DNA of 64,000 nucleotides from an uncultured Collinsella sp. Lineage in GTDB: Bacteria > Actinomycetota > Coriobacteriia > Coriobacteriales > Coriobacteriaceae. Location of the stretch: NCBI GenBank assembly GCA_900752215.1, contig CAADUO010000063.1, positions 1-64,000 of the forward strand, in the 5' to 3' direction. Shown here in pieces: positions 35,037-43,727 of this stretch (position 1 is the stretch's first letter; every line of letters starts with the position of its first letter). The position numbers and the translations under genes were made by a program. A model generated the notes under the pieces. That model was not told the DNA's origin. It searched no databases and saw nothing but the letters and a program-made list of their open reading frames with translations.

Positions 35037-35756
35037 CTATGCCAACGTTACGTTGTGCAACTCAAAGCGGTCGCCAACGTTGCGCGAGACCGAATACTCA
35101 AAGGCGGCGCCGCTGTCCAAAAAGCCAATCTGGGTGAGCTCGAGCAGGGGAGAGCCAGGCTTGGTGTCCAAGCGCTCGGCTTCTTCCTCGGTTGCTGCCA
35201 CGGCGCGAATGGTACGGTGGAAGCTCGAAATCTTCAGCCCACATTGCTCGCGGATGAAGTGGTAGACCGATCCGTACAGGTCCTTCTTTTTAAGGCCTGG
35301 AATCAGCTCGAGGGGCATGTAGGTGTACTCGATAACGATGGGCTTCTCATCGGCCTGACGCACGCGCACGATGTGATAGGCAAAGTCATCCTCGGCAATT
35401 CCCAGCTGGGCTGCGATGTCCGCTGGTGGATTAACAATCGAGAAATCGTAGACCACCGAGGTCACCTTCTCCCCGCGGTGCTCATACGAAAAGCCCTGGG
35501 CACGGTCGTTTTTGCCCTGGAAAAACGCCTGACCGGGAAGTCCCGCCGTGTCCTTAACGTAGGTACCCGATCCGCGTCGGCTGGTAATAAGACCTTCCTC
35601 GGTGATTTGCTCGATAGCTCGTTTGACGGTGATTTTGGAAACGCTATAGAGCTCGCAGAACTCAACGACGGTGGGAAGCTTGTCGCCCGGTTTAAGAGTG
35701 CCATCCTCGATGCTTCGACGAATATCTGCAGCTATTGCCTCGTATTTGGGAATCAT
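35037..35756 (-). CDS. GntR/HutC-family transcriptional regulator
   Basis: A 239-residue regulator. The N-terminal winged helix (about 5-68) has YEAIAADIRRSIEDGTLKPG, then KLPTVVEFCELYSVSKITVK and GLITSRRGSGTYV. The UTRA effector-binding domain follows (about 88-230), with an IEYTYMPLELIPGL segment. UTRA domains usually bind phosphorylated sugars, so it probably represses the divergent beta-glucoside locus when 6-phospho-sugar is low. That assignment is by context. AAAGGAGG precedes the start. Operator sites in the shared gap are not certain. Confidence 0.88.
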   Translation of the reverse strand: MIPKYEAIAADIRRSIEDGTLKPGDKLPTVVEFCELYSVSKITVKRAIEQITEEGLITSRRGSGTYVKDTAGLPGQAFFQGKNDRAQGFSYEHRGEKVTSVVYDFSIVNPPADIAAQLGIAEDDFAYHIVRVRQADEKPIVIEYTYMPLELIPGLKKKDLYGSVYHFIREQCGLKISSFHRTIRAVAATEEEAERLDTKPGSPLLELTQIGFLDSGAAFEYSVSRNVGDRFELHNVTLA

Positions 35757-35864
35757 TGAACCTCCTTTCCGACATATATCAATACGCAAGTAAGTATAAC
35801 CCTTAACAAGGCACCCATATAACCTTTATCTAAGAAGCTCGAGAAAGAAAAAAGAAAAAGACGC

Positions 35865-35892
35865 TTTACTTTTAGAATTAGAGCGCTATAGT
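35865..35892 (+). promoter_or_regulatory. Candidate promoter of the beta-glucoside operon
   Basis: -35 TTTACT (35865-35870), 16-bp spacer and -10 TATAGT (35887-35892). It lies in an A-rich stretch upstream of the leader hairpin. Confidence 0.55.
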
Positions 35893-35937
35893 TTAAGCAA
35901 CGAACGGAATCTTTCCGCAGAACAGGATCGACCGTTT

Positions 35938-36023
35938 GGGGACGGTTTTGTTTTGGCGGGTTGGATATCGGTATGACCGGTGCGCGCCCGCGCCGGATAA
36001 CCTGCCAAAGCAAACCCGTCTCC
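35938..36023 (+). repeat. 86-bp imperfect hairpin in the bgl leader
   Basis: Arms of 25 nt (35938-35962 and 35999-36023) match at 21 positions; the left begins GGGGACGGTTTTG and the right ends CAAACCCGTCTCC. A related half-arm occurs at 39881. It lies between the candidate promoter and the GH1 start, so it would form in the 5' leader. Confidence 0.75.
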
Positions 36024-36059
36024 AACCGGAAGCTCTAGAACACGAAAGCGAGGACTTTG

Positions 36060-37460
36060 ATGGCACAGTATCAGCTGCCCAACGACTTCTTCTTTGGCGC
36101 TGCTATGTCCGGCCCGCAGACTGAGGGTCAGTGGAACCAGGGCGGCAAGCTCGAGAACCTGTGGGACACCTGGTCCATCCAGGATCTGGGCTCGTTCTAC
36201 AACTGCGTTGGCTCTTACGCCGGCAATGACTTTATGGCCAAGTACCAGGAAGACCTTCGCATTTTGAAGGACTTGGGCCTGGATACCTATCGCACTTCCA
36301 TCCAGTGGAGCCGTCTGCTCGATGCCGACGGCAACCTCAACGAGGAAGGCGCCGCGTGGTATCACGAGTTGTTCCGCGCCTCTCGCGAAGCCGGCCTGGA
36401 GCCGTTTGTCAACTTGTACCACTTTGACATGCCCACCTACCTTTTTAACCGTGGCGGCTGGGAGAGCCGTGAGGTTGTCGAGGCTTACGCACATTACGCC
36501 GACGTCGCCTTCCACGAGTTTGGCCAGGAGATCAAGTACTGGTTCACCTTTAACGAGCCCATCGTCGAGCCCGAGCAGCGCTATCAGGAGGGCGTGTGGT
36601 TCCCGCAGCTCCACGACTTTAGCCGCGCTCGCACCGTGCAGTATCACATCTCGCTGGCACATGCGCTGGCCGTGGCCAACTACCGTCGCGCCTATGACGA
36701 GGGCGCCGTTCGCAGCGATGCCAAGATCGGCATGATCAACTGCTTTACCCCGGTCTACACCAAGGAGAACCCCAGCGAGGCGGACCTCGAGGCCGTGCGT
36801 ATGACCAGCGGCATCAACAACCGCTGGTGGCTCGACCTCATTACCAAGGGCAAGCTTCCCGCCGACGTGCTCGACAGCCTGGCCGAGGGCGGCGTTAAGC
36901 TTCCGTTCCGTGCCGGCGACCAAGAGATTCTTAAGCAGGGTGTTGTCGACTGGCTCGGTTGCAACTACTACCACCCCACGCGCGTTCAGGCGCCGGCGAG
37001 CAAGATCGACCAGTACGGTCTGCCGCACTTTGCCGACGAGTACGTGTGGCCCGACGCCGTTATGAACGAGAGCCGCGGCTGGGAGATCTACCCGCAGGGC
37101 CTCTACGACTTTGGCATGGACTGCGCTAAGAACTACCCCGATCTTGAGTGGTTCGTTTCCGAGAACGGCATCGGCATCATGGACGAATACAAGAACCGAG
37201 ACGCCGAAGGAACCATCCAGGATGACTACCGCGTCGACTTTGTACGCCAGCACCTGGAGTGGGTTGCCAAGGCAATTGCCGAGGGCGCCAAGTGCCGTGG
37301 ATACCATTATTGGGCCGTCATCGATAACTGGTCTTGGGCGAATGCCTTTAAGAACCGTTACGGTTTTGTCGAGGTCGACCTTATGGACGGCTACAAGCGC
37401 CGCCTTAAGAAGTCGGCAGCTTGGCTCAAGCAGGTCGCCACGACTCACGTGGTTGATTAG
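36060..37460 (+). CDS. Glycoside hydrolase family 1 (6-phospho-)beta-glucosidase
   Basis: A 466-residue GH1 enzyme with a TIM-barrel fold. It opens with FFFGAAMSGPQTEGQW, a family start motif. The acid/base glutamate is in TFNEPIVEPEQ (about 161-171) and the nucleophile in FVSENGIGIMDE (about 368-379). WSRLLDADGNLNEEG and NWSWANAFKNRYG are further conserved segments. Next to a lactose/cellobiose-type PTS, it most likely hydrolyses a phosphorylated disaccharide such as cellobiose-6-phosphate, releasing glucose and glucose-6-phosphate. Whether it prefers the phosphorylated form is not readable with certainty. ATG after GCGAGGAC was chosen; the preceding TTG is less likely. Confidence 0.92.
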   Translation: MAQYQLPNDFFFGAAMSGPQTEGQWNQGGKLENLWDTWSIQDLGSFYNCVGSYAGNDFMAKYQEDLRILKDLGLDTYRTSIQWSRLLDADGNLNEEGAAWYHELFRASREAGLEPFVNLYHFDMPTYLFNRGGWESREVVEAYAHYADVAFHEFGQEIKYWFTFNEPIVEPEQRYQEGVWFPQLHDFSRARTVQYHISLAHALAVANYRRAYDEGAVRSDAKIGMINCFTPVYTKENPSEADLEAVRMTSGINNRWWLDLITKGKLPADVLDSLAEGGVKLPFRAGDQEILKQGVVDWLGCNYYHPTRVQAPASKIDQYGLPHFADEYVWPDAVMNESRGWEIYPQGLYDFGMDCAKNYPDLEWFVSENGIGIMDEYKNRDAEGTIQDDYRVDFVRQHLEWVAKAIAEGAKCRGYHYWAVIDNWSWANAFKNRYGFVEVDLMDGYKRRLKKSAAWLKQVATTHVVD

Positions 37461-37580
37461 CGAACGGGCGAACGCCCAGACCGCGCGCTGCTGCGCGCAA
37501 CACATGGCACATCTGGTGGCAGAGGGCGACAGACCACCGTGCGCATAGGAAAAGGCCGGATTTGAAAGTTAGGAGCAATC

Positions 37581-38924
37581 ATGGCCAGTGACAACGGAAA
37601 GAGCTTCCTCGACAAGTTTGCCGAGGTCTCTGCGAAGGTGGGAAACCAGGTTCACCTGCGTTCCCTGCGTGACGCCTTCGCGACCATCACGCCGCTCTAT
37701 ATCCTTGCGGGTATCGCGGTTCTTATTAACAACGTCGTGTTCCCTCTGTTCCCGCTCGATGCGGCGGGCCTTGCCAACCTTCAGACGTGGGGTTCGGCAA
37801 TTACGCTGGGCACCCTCAACGTCTCTGCCATTATCTTGGCCGGATTGATTGGCTACAGCCTCGCTAAGAACAAGCGTTTCGATAACCCGCTCGCTTGCGT
37901 GGTCGTCGCTATCTCTGCTTTCGTCATCATGATGCCGCAGCAGATCACCGCCTCGCTTGCCGCCACGAGCCCGCTGCTCACCGACAAGATCACCTCCGCC
38001 GAGGTCACGGGCGCCCTTTCGACTGCCAACACCGGCACCAACGGTCTGTTCTCGGCTATTATCATCGCCCTGCTTTCCGTCTCGCTCTTCATCAAGATTT
38101 CTGGCGTCGAGAAGCTCAAGGTTAAGCTGGGCGAGGGCGTGCCTCCCGCGGTCTCCAACTCCTTCAACGTCATGATCCCGATGCTGCTCAACCTCGCGAT
38201 CTTCGCTCTTGCCGCAGCCCTGCTCGCCGTGTGCGCCGGCACCGATCTGTGCACCATCATCTCCACGTGCATCTCCAACCCGCTCAAGAGCATCATGAAC
38301 GCCGGTCCGTGGGCTGTTATCCTCATCTACACCCTTGCTAACCTGCTGTTCTGCGTCGGTATTCACCAGTCCACCATCTCTGGCGCTACCGTCGAGCCGA
38401 TCCTGACCATGCTCATCGTCGACAACATGGCTACCTTTGCCGCCGGTGGCACCATCCAGCCCGATCACTACATGAACATGCAGATCGTTAACAGCTTCGC
38501 CCTCATCGGCGGCTCGGGCTGCACCCTCATGCTTCTGCTCGACACGCTCCTGTTCTCCAAGAACAAGGCTTCCGAGACCGTTTCCAAGATGGCTATCCTG
38601 CCTGGTCTGTTCAACATCAACGAGCCGGTTATCTACGGTTACCCCATCGTGTACAACCTGCCGCTCATGATCCCGTTCGTCCTTCTTCCCGATCTGTTCA
38701 TCGGCATCACCTATGGCCTTACCTGCGCAGGCATCATCAGCCCCTGCATCGCCCAGGTGCCCTGGACCATGCCTCCCGTCATCAATGCCCTGCTCGCTAC
38801 GGGCTTTGACTGGCGCGCCGGCGTGTGGCAGGCTCTCGAGATTGTCATTGGCATGGCCGTCTACCTGCCCTTTATGAAGATTTCCGAGAAGGCAATCGCC
38901 AAGCAGGAGGCTCTCGCCGAGTAG
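37581..38924 (+). CDS. celB: PTS IIC component, lactose/cellobiose family
   Basis: A 447-residue integral membrane sugar permease of the Lac family (IIC). About ten transmembrane helices are evident. The family signature region is LPGLFNINEPVIYGYPIVYN near 338-357, with the Glu in NINEP part of the sugar-binding site, and GIHQSTISG near 258. It imports a beta-glucoside while its partner IIB phosphorylates it. GH1, IIC, IIB and IIA follow in that order, an operon. The gene starts 120 bases after the GH1 gene, with AGGAGC nearby. Confidence 0.92.
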   Translation: MASDNGKSFLDKFAEVSAKVGNQVHLRSLRDAFATITPLYILAGIAVLINNVVFPLFPLDAAGLANLQTWGSAITLGTLNVSAIILAGLIGYSLAKNKRFDNPLACVVVAISAFVIMMPQQITASLAATSPLLTDKITSAEVTGALSTANTGTNGLFSAIIIALLSVSLFIKISGVEKLKVKLGEGVPPAVSNSFNVMIPMLLNLAIFALAAALLAVCAGTDLCTIISTCISNPLKSIMNAGPWAVILIYTLANLLFCVGIHQSTISGATVEPILTMLIVDNMATFAAGGTIQPDHYMNMQIVNSFALIGGSGCTLMLLLDTLLFSKNKASETVSKMAILPGLFNINEPVIYGYPIVYNLPLMIPFVLLPDLFIGITYGLTCAGIISPCIAQVPWTMPPVINALLATGFDWRAGVWQALEIVIGMAVYLPFMKISEKAIAKQEALAE

Positions 38925-38953
38925 AACGCCTAACGTTCGTCCCTTTCACCTTT

Positions 38954-38984
38954 GCGGGCGCCGGTACGCGGTGCCGGTGCCCGC
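38954..38984 (+). terminator. Intercistronic hairpin between IIC and IIB
   Basis: Stem GCGGGCGCCGG / CCGGTGCCCGC (one G-T pair). No T run follows, so it may act in mRNA processing or partial termination rather than full stop. Confidence 0.5.
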
Positions 38985-39085
38985 GGCTCTCTCCCTTGCG
39001 TAAAGATACAGGGGAGCGGGCACAATAGCCGCAAGGAATACAACCAGTTGTCGTCTGCGCGCCGCGCAGTTATAAGGAGGAAACC

Positions 39086-39388
39086 ATGAAGAAGATCATG
39101 CTCTGCTGCAATGCCGGCATGTCCACGAGCCTGCTGGTCCAGAAGATGCAGGCCGAGGTTGCAAACCGTGGTCTGGATATTGAGGTCGAGGCTCGTCCCA
39201 TGAACGAGGCCCACGATCACCTGGACGAGTGCGACATGTTGCTGCTTGGTCCGCAGATCGGCTACACCAAGGGCGATTTTGAGAAGGAGGCCGCCGGTCG
39301 TTTTCCGGTCGAGGTCATCAACATGGTCGACTACGGCCGCATGAACGCTGCCGGCATCATCGACCACTGCGTCAGCGTGATGGGCTAG
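39086..39388 (+). CDS. celA: PTS IIB component, cellobiose type
   Basis: A 100-residue cytoplasmic domain. The phosphorylated cysteine is in the N-terminal loop LCCNAGMSTSLLVQKM (Cys8), as in lactose/cellobiose IIB. It receives phosphate from IIA and passes it to the imported sugar. LLLGPQIGYTKGDFEKEA near 53-70 also matches the family. AAGGAGG lies before the start. It is the third gene of the beta-glucoside operon and is separated from IIC by a hairpin. Confidence 0.92.
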   Translation: MKKIMLCCNAGMSTSLLVQKMQAEVANRGLDIEVEARPMNEAHDHLDECDMLLLGPQIGYTKGDFEKEAAGRFPVEVINMVDYGRMNAAGIIDHCVSVMG

Positions 39389-39397
39389 GTGCTCCGC

Positions 39398-39730
39398 ATG
39401 GAGGATATGAACGAACTGCAGATGACCTGCTTCGAGATCATCAGCTACGTCGGTACCGCCAAGAGCATGTACATCAATGCCGTGCAAAAGGCCAAGGAGG
39501 GCGATTTTGACGCCGCCGAGGAGCTTATCAAGCAGGGCGACGAGGCCTATAACGGTGGCCACGATGTTCACATGGGGCTTCTGAAGAAGGAGGCCAACGG
39601 CGAGCGTAACGGCGAGGCCCCGTTGATTCTGCTGCATGCCGAGGACCAGATGGCCGGTACCGAGACCATGCGCGTCATGGCGACGGAGCTCATCGAGATT
39701 CACAAGCAGCTGCAGACACTTCAGGCCTAG
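39398..39730 (+). CDS. celC: PTS IIA component, lactose/cellobiose type
   Basis: A 110-residue all-helical trimeric IIA domain. The phosphorylatable His is in LLHAEDQMAGTETMRV (about residue 77), and the helix CFEIISYVGTAKSMYINAVQ is near the start. It accepts phosphate from HPr and gives it to IIB. Alternatives for the start are GTG at 39389 (four bases past the IIB stop) and ATG at 39407 with GGAGG just upstream; the middle ATG was chosen for family length. It completes a IIC-IIB-IIA set. Confidence 0.9.
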   Translation: MEDMNELQMTCFEIISYVGTAKSMYINAVQKAKEGDFDAAEELIKQGDEAYNGGHDVHMGLLKKEANGERNGEAPLILLHAEDQMAGTETMRVMATELIEIHKQLQTLQA

Positions 39731-39788
39731 TCGGCGTTATCGCCGCGATGGGCCGTGCGGTCCAACAGACAACACAGTCCCTTTGACG

Positions 39789-39817
39789 GGCGCCGGGAGT
39801 CTCCGCCTCCCGGCGCC
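39789..39817 (+). terminator. Terminator after the PTS operon
   Basis: Stem GGCGCCGGGAG / CTCCCGGCGCC (11 bp) and a TTTATATTT tail. Confidence 0.85.
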
Positions 39818-39880
39818 TTTATATTTGGGGAAGGTCTTGCGCGACCTATTAAGCGACCATTCGCGTTTCCCCAGATAAAG

Positions 39881-39919
39881 CCTGCCAAAACAAACCTGTC
39901 CCTTTTTGGTAGGTTTTTG
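39881..39919 (+). terminator. Second terminator-like hairpin
   Basis: CCTGCCAAAA (39881-39890) pairs with TTTTGGTAGG (39905-39914), then TTTTT. The left part CCTGCCAAAACAAACCTGTC also matches the right arm of the 35938 hairpin. Confidence 0.6.
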
Positions 39920-39971
39920 CCTTGGGAGCGGTACCATACAGGCAATGTTTAAACGAGAAAGGTGGGCTCCC

Positions 39972-40925
39972 ATGGAACCTAAGCAGTACTACATCGGCAT
40001 CGACGTCGGCGGCACCTCGGTTAAGGAGGGCCTGTTCGACGAGGACGGCAACCTGCTTGCCAAGGCCAGCGTGCCCACGCCTCCCATCGTTGACGCTGCG
40101 GGCTTTGCCGCGGTGACCGAGGCTATCGACCAGGTGGTCGCCAAGGCGCAGATTCCGCGTGCCTTTGTGGCGGGCATTGGCCTGGCCGTTCCGTGCCCCA
40201 TCCCGGCATCGGGCGATGCCAAGGTCAAGGCCAACATTGCCATTAACCTGCCCGAGCTGAGGATCGCCATTCAAAAGCACTGCCCCGACGCGGTCGTTAA
40301 GTACGAGAACGATGCCAACGCCGCTGCCATGGGCGAGGCCTGGCTCGGTTCTGCCAAGGGCGTGCAGAACGTCGTGATGGTCACCATCGGTACCGGCGTG
40401 GGCGGCGGCGTAATCGTCAACGGCGACGTGGTATCGGGCGTTGTGGGTGCTGGCGGTGAGATTGGCCACATGTGCCTGAACCCGGCTGAGGAGCGCACCT
40501 GCGGCTGTGGCGGCCATGGCCATCTGGAGCAGTATTCCAGCGCCACTGGCGTGGTGAGCAACTACCTTGCTGAGTGCAAGAAGGCGGGCGTCGAGCCCAT
40601 CGAGCTCACCGGGCCTTCTGATTCCAAGGACGTGTTCCAGGCCTGCCGCGAGGGTGACAAGCTCGCGCTGGCAGCTGCCGATACCATGGCCGACTATCTC
40701 GGCCGTGCCCTGGCGCTTATCGCCAACGTGGTTGACCCCGAGATGTTCCTGATCGGTGGCGGCGCGTCCGCTTCGGCCGATGTCTACCTCGACAAGGTCC
40801 GCGAGCACTTCCAGCGCTACGCGCTTTCCGCCTCGCGCGAGACGCCCATCAAGGTCGCTTCGCTCGGCAACGACGCCGGCATCATCGGCGCCGCCTACGT
40901 AGCCCTGCGCGCCGCCGGTAAATAG
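39972..40925 (+). CDS. glcK: ROK-family glucokinase
   Basis: A 317-residue sugar kinase with the ROK (ASKHA) fold. The phosphate loop IGIDVGGTSVKEGLFD is at 8-23, ATP-binding TIGTGVGGGVIVNG at about 138-151, the catalytic-type ENDANAAAMGE at about 112, and the zinc/ROK signature EIGHMCLNP followed by CGCGGHGHLEQY at about 165-190. It phosphorylates glucose released by the GH1 enzyme and so feeds glycolysis. AAAGGTGGG precedes the start. It is likely to be separately transcribed because of terminators upstream. Confidence 0.9.
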   Translation: MEPKQYYIGIDVGGTSVKEGLFDEDGNLLAKASVPTPPIVDAAGFAAVTEAIDQVVAKAQIPRAFVAGIGLAVPCPIPASGDAKVKANIAINLPELRIAIQKHCPDAVVKYENDANAAAMGEAWLGSAKGVQNVVMVTIGTGVGGGVIVNGDVVSGVVGAGGEIGHMCLNPAEERTCGCGGHGHLEQYSSATGVVSNYLAECKKAGVEPIELTGPSDSKDVFQACREGDKLALAAADTMADYLGRALALIANVVDPEMFLIGGGASASADVYLDKVREHFQRYALSASRETPIKVASLGNDAGIIGAAYVALRAAGK

Positions 40926-40926
40926 C

Positions 40927-40969
40927 TGGTGCAAGGGGGTCAGGTTACTTTGCACCAACACGGTGCAAA
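40927..40969. repeat. Three-arm TGGTGCAA repeat (two mutually exclusive hairpins)
   Basis: TGGTGCAA (40927-40934) pairs with TTGCACCA (40950-40957). The same central arm can instead pair with GGTGCAAA (40962-40969). The motif GGGGTCAGGTTACTTTGCACC lies within, starting 40937. Confidence 0.65.
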
Positions 40970-41091
40970 AGGGACAGTCTTGGCCCCCATGCCTGCCCCA
41001 AAATATGCCGTGACCCTTCCGTCTGCGAAGGCTCGGCATCGGCGTGCTACCATAGCTACGTCCAAGTACACATATCAAGTGGAGGATATCC

Positions 41092-42015
41092 ATGGCAAAC
41101 GTTCTTGTCTTTGGTCACCAGAACCCCGATAACGACGCCATCATGAGCGCCGTCGTCCTGTCCCAGCTGCTCAACCAGGTTGAGTATGCCGGCAACACCT
41201 ACGAGGCCTGCGCCCTTGGTCAGCTTCCGGCCGAGTCCGCCAAGCTGCTCGCCGACGCCGGCATCGCCGAGCCCCGCGTGATCGAGTCCGTCGAGGCCGG
41301 TCAGCTCGTCGTCCTCACCGACCACAACGAGTCTGCCCAGTCCGTCGCCGGCCTTAAGGACGCCACGGTCTTTGGCGTTGTCGATCATCACCGCATCGGC
41401 GACTTCGAGACCGCCGGCCCGCTGCACTACATCTGCCTGCCCTGGGGCTCCAGCTGCACCATCGTCACCAAGCTCGCCGGCGTGCTCGGCGTTGAGCTTT
41501 CCGACGTCCAGGCTAAGCTGCTGCTCTCGGCCATGATGACCGACACGCTCATGCTCAAGAGCCCCACCACCACCGATGTCGACCGCGCCGTCGCCGCCAA
41601 GCTCGGCGAGCAGGTGGGCGTCGACCCGGTCAAGTTTGGCATGGAGGTCTTCCTCACCCGTCCGTCCGGCTCCTTTACCGCTGCCGAGATGGTCGGCAAC
41701 GACATCAAGATGTTCGAGCCCGCCGGCAAGAAGCTGCTCATCGGCCAGTACGAGACTGTCGACAAGACCCGCGCACTCGGCATGATCGACGAGATTCGCG
41801 AGGCCATGCGCGCCTACGCTGCCGAGAAGGGCGCTGACGGCATTGTCCTGTGCATCACCGACATCATGGAGGAGGGCTCGCAGGTCCTGCTCGAGGGCGA
41901 GACCGAGGCCGCTCAGAAGGGCCTGGGCATTGCCGACGAGCACGACGGCGTCTGGATGCCGGGCGTCCTCTCCCGTAAGAAGCAGGTCGCTGCCCCCATC
42001 ATGGCCGCCTGCTAG
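41092..42015 (+). CDS. ppaC: Manganese-dependent inorganic pyrophosphatase
   Basis: A 307-residue family II pyrophosphatase of the DHH superfamily. The metal motifs FGHQNPDNDAIMSA (residues 6-19), DHNE (about 76), VDHHRIGDF (about 97-105) and SSCTIVTKL are all in place, and the C-terminal DHHA2 domain closes with SRKKQVAAPI. It hydrolyses PPi, drawing biosynthesis forward. The length is the standard about 308. There is no CBS or DRTGG insertion, so no nucleotide control is expected. GGAGG lies before the start, and a strong terminator follows. Confidence 0.96.
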   Translation: MANVLVFGHQNPDNDAIMSAVVLSQLLNQVEYAGNTYEACALGQLPAESAKLLADAGIAEPRVIESVEAGQLVVLTDHNESAQSVAGLKDATVFGVVDHHRIGDFETAGPLHYICLPWGSSCTIVTKLAGVLGVELSDVQAKLLLSAMMTDTLMLKSPTTTDVDRAVAAKLGEQVGVDPVKFGMEVFLTRPSGSFTAAEMVGNDIKMFEPAGKKLLIGQYETVDKTRALGMIDEIREAMRAYAAEKGADGIVLCITDIMEEGSQVLLEGETEAAQKGLGIADEHDGVWMPGVLSRKKQVAAPIMAAC

Positions 42016-42034
42016 GTTTAGTTCACTAAACGCC

Positions 42035-42074
42035 ACGACCGGATCGCGGACGCCCCGCGCTCCGGTCGTTTTTT
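42035..42074 (+). terminator. Terminator after ppaC
   Basis: ACGACCGGA / TCCGGTCGT (42035-42043 with 42061-42069), inner GCGG/CCGC, and T run. Confidence 0.9.
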
Positions 42075-42213
42075 GTGCATGGCGCCGCGTCGTCTCTTGG
42101 ACAGGCGTGCCCGTGCCGTTGGGCAAATAATGTTCAACCTGTGGTTCCGCTTTTCGGCCACGCCTGCGTGCTTGTCGTGCAGGGTAGGCTAGATGCAAGC
42201 GTAATACGTTAGA

Positions 42214-42249
42214 GCGCGGCGCCGCCACTTGGGCGGGCCGTGCTTTTTT
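42214..42249 (+). terminator. Hairpin with T run in the nhaA leader (possible attenuator)
   Basis: GCGCGGC pairs with GCCGTGC and inner CCGCC with GGCGG, followed by TTTTTT at 42244. It ends about 34 bases before the nhaA start and well after the ppaC terminator. Confidence 0.65.
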
Positions 42250-42282
42250 AAGACGGGAGCCTTCCCGTGAAAGGAGCCGCCC

Positions 42283-43641
42283 ATGGCAGCACCCGAGCAG
42301 CTGTTCAACGTCCGTGAGCGCAAGCGTTTTGAGCGTCACGACATCTGGGAGCGCATCGCCGAGAACGGCACGATTTCCGCCGCCGTCATGGTCTTCGCCG
42401 CCATCGCCGCCGTCATTTGCGCCAATACCGATGCCTACGAGGCCATCCATCACTTTTTGGAGACCCCGCTGTATGTGGGTCTGGGCAACCTTACGGCCGG
42501 TCTCACCGTTGAGCTTTTCGTCAACGACTTTCTCATGGCGATTTTCTTTTTGTTGGTGGGCATTGAGCTTAAGTACGAGATGACGGTCGGCGAGCTCAAG
42601 AATCCGCGTCAGGCCATGCTTCCCATGCTGGCGGCCGTGGGCGGCGTCGTCGTTCCCGCCTGCATCTACCTGATCTTTAACCATGCCGGCGCCCGCAACG
42701 GTTGGGCCATCCCCATGGCAACCGATATTGCCTTCGCACTGGGCGTGCTGTCGCTTTTGGGCAACCGCGTGCCCAACGGCGTGCGCGTGTTCTTCTCGAC
42801 GCTCGCCATCGCCGACGACCTTATCTCCATCGCCGCCATCGCCATCTTCTACGGTCAGAGCCCCAATCCGTTTTGGTTGGGCGCCGCTGCGCTTGTGACC
42901 TGCGCGCTCGTGTGGCTCAACAAGACGCAGCATTACCGCCTTGCCCCGTATTCGGTACTGGGTCTGCTGTTGTGGTTCTGCATGTTCAAGAGCGGCGTAC
43001 ATGCCACGCTCGCCGGCGTCATCTTGGCCTTTACCATCCCGGCCAAGTGCGGCGTCAAGCTCGATAGCCTCACCGATTGGTTGGGCGAGTGCCTGCCGCT
43101 GCTCGATGACCGCTACGATGACGAGGCACACATCCTGGGCCAGCATGACTTTACCGTCTCGACCACCAGGGTCGAGCGCGTCATGCACCGCGTGACCCCG
43201 CCGCTCATCCGCATGGAGCGTCTGATCTCCACGCCGGTCAACTTTGTGATTCTGCCGATCTTTGCGTTTGTGAACGCACAGGTTCGCCTAGTGGGCGTGG
43301 ATATGAGCACGTTGCTCACCGACCCGGTGACGCTCGGCGTGTACTTTGGCATGCTGCTGGGCAAGCCGATCGGTATCTTTGGCATGACGTTCGCCTTGGT
43401 CAAGTTCAAGGCCTGCGAGCTGCCGCGCAACGTCAACTGGCACATGATTGCCGGCGTGGGTATTCTGGGCGGTATCGGCTTTACGATGTCGATCCTCATC
43501 AGCGGCCTCGCCTTCCCGACGGCCCAGTTTGAGGTTCTGGCCGCCAAGGCCGCCATCCTTGCCGGTTCGGTCACCGCTGCCGTGCTCGGCATGATCTACA
43601 TGAGCGTGATCTGCAAGCATCCCGCGCCCAAAGACAAGTAA
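42283..43641 (+). CDS. nhaA: Na+/H+ antiporter NhaA
   Basis: A 452-residue electrogenic antiporter that exports Na+ in exchange for protons. About twelve transmembrane helices are predicted. The family motifs GIELKYEMTVGELKNPRQA (about 97-115) and MATDIAFALGVLSLLG (about 145-160) are present, and the essential Asp pair is in LAIADDLISIAAIA (about 177-189). The C-terminal helices show GKPIGIFGM and GIGFTMSILIS. It has a somewhat longer chain than E. coli NhaA (388), from an N-terminal extension and a central loop. AAAGGAG precedes the start. It has its own terminator. Confidence 0.95.
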   Translation: MAAPEQLFNVRERKRFERHDIWERIAENGTISAAVMVFAAIAAVICANTDAYEAIHHFLETPLYVGLGNLTAGLTVELFVNDFLMAIFFLLVGIELKYEMTVGELKNPRQAMLPMLAAVGGVVVPACIYLIFNHAGARNGWAIPMATDIAFALGVLSLLGNRVPNGVRVFFSTLAIADDLISIAAIAIFYGQSPNPFWLGAAALVTCALVWLNKTQHYRLAPYSVLGLLLWFCMFKSGVHATLAGVILAFTIPAKCGVKLDSLTDWLGECLPLLDDRYDDEAHILGQHDFTVSTTRVERVMHRVTPPLIRMERLISTPVNFVILPIFAFVNAQVRLVGVDMSTLLTDPVTLGVYFGMLLGKPIGIFGMTFALVKFKACELPRNVNWHMIAGVGILGGIGFTMSILISGLAFPTAQFEVLAAKAAILAGSVTAAVLGMIYMSVICKHPAPKDK

Positions 43642-43658
43642 AAGCACATACAAGTTTG

Positions 43659-43696
43659 AAAACGCCGCCTGTGAACACCATCACAAGCGGCGTTTT
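43659..43696. terminator. Terminator after nhaA
   Basis: AAAACGCCGC / GCGGCGTTTT (43659-43668 with 43687-43696) plus inner TGTGA/TCACA, symmetric for both strands. Confidence 0.9.
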
Positions 43697-43723
43697 AGTC
43701 ATTGGGGACGTTCTTAAATGACT
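43697..43723. repeat. GGGGACG-core palindromic repeat, copy 5
   Basis: AGTCATT (43697-43703) pairs with AATGACT (43717-43723) around GGGGACGTTCTTA. It abuts the nhaA terminator and ends four bases before the next minus-strand stop codon. Confidence 0.75.
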
Positions 43724-43727
43724 AGGT

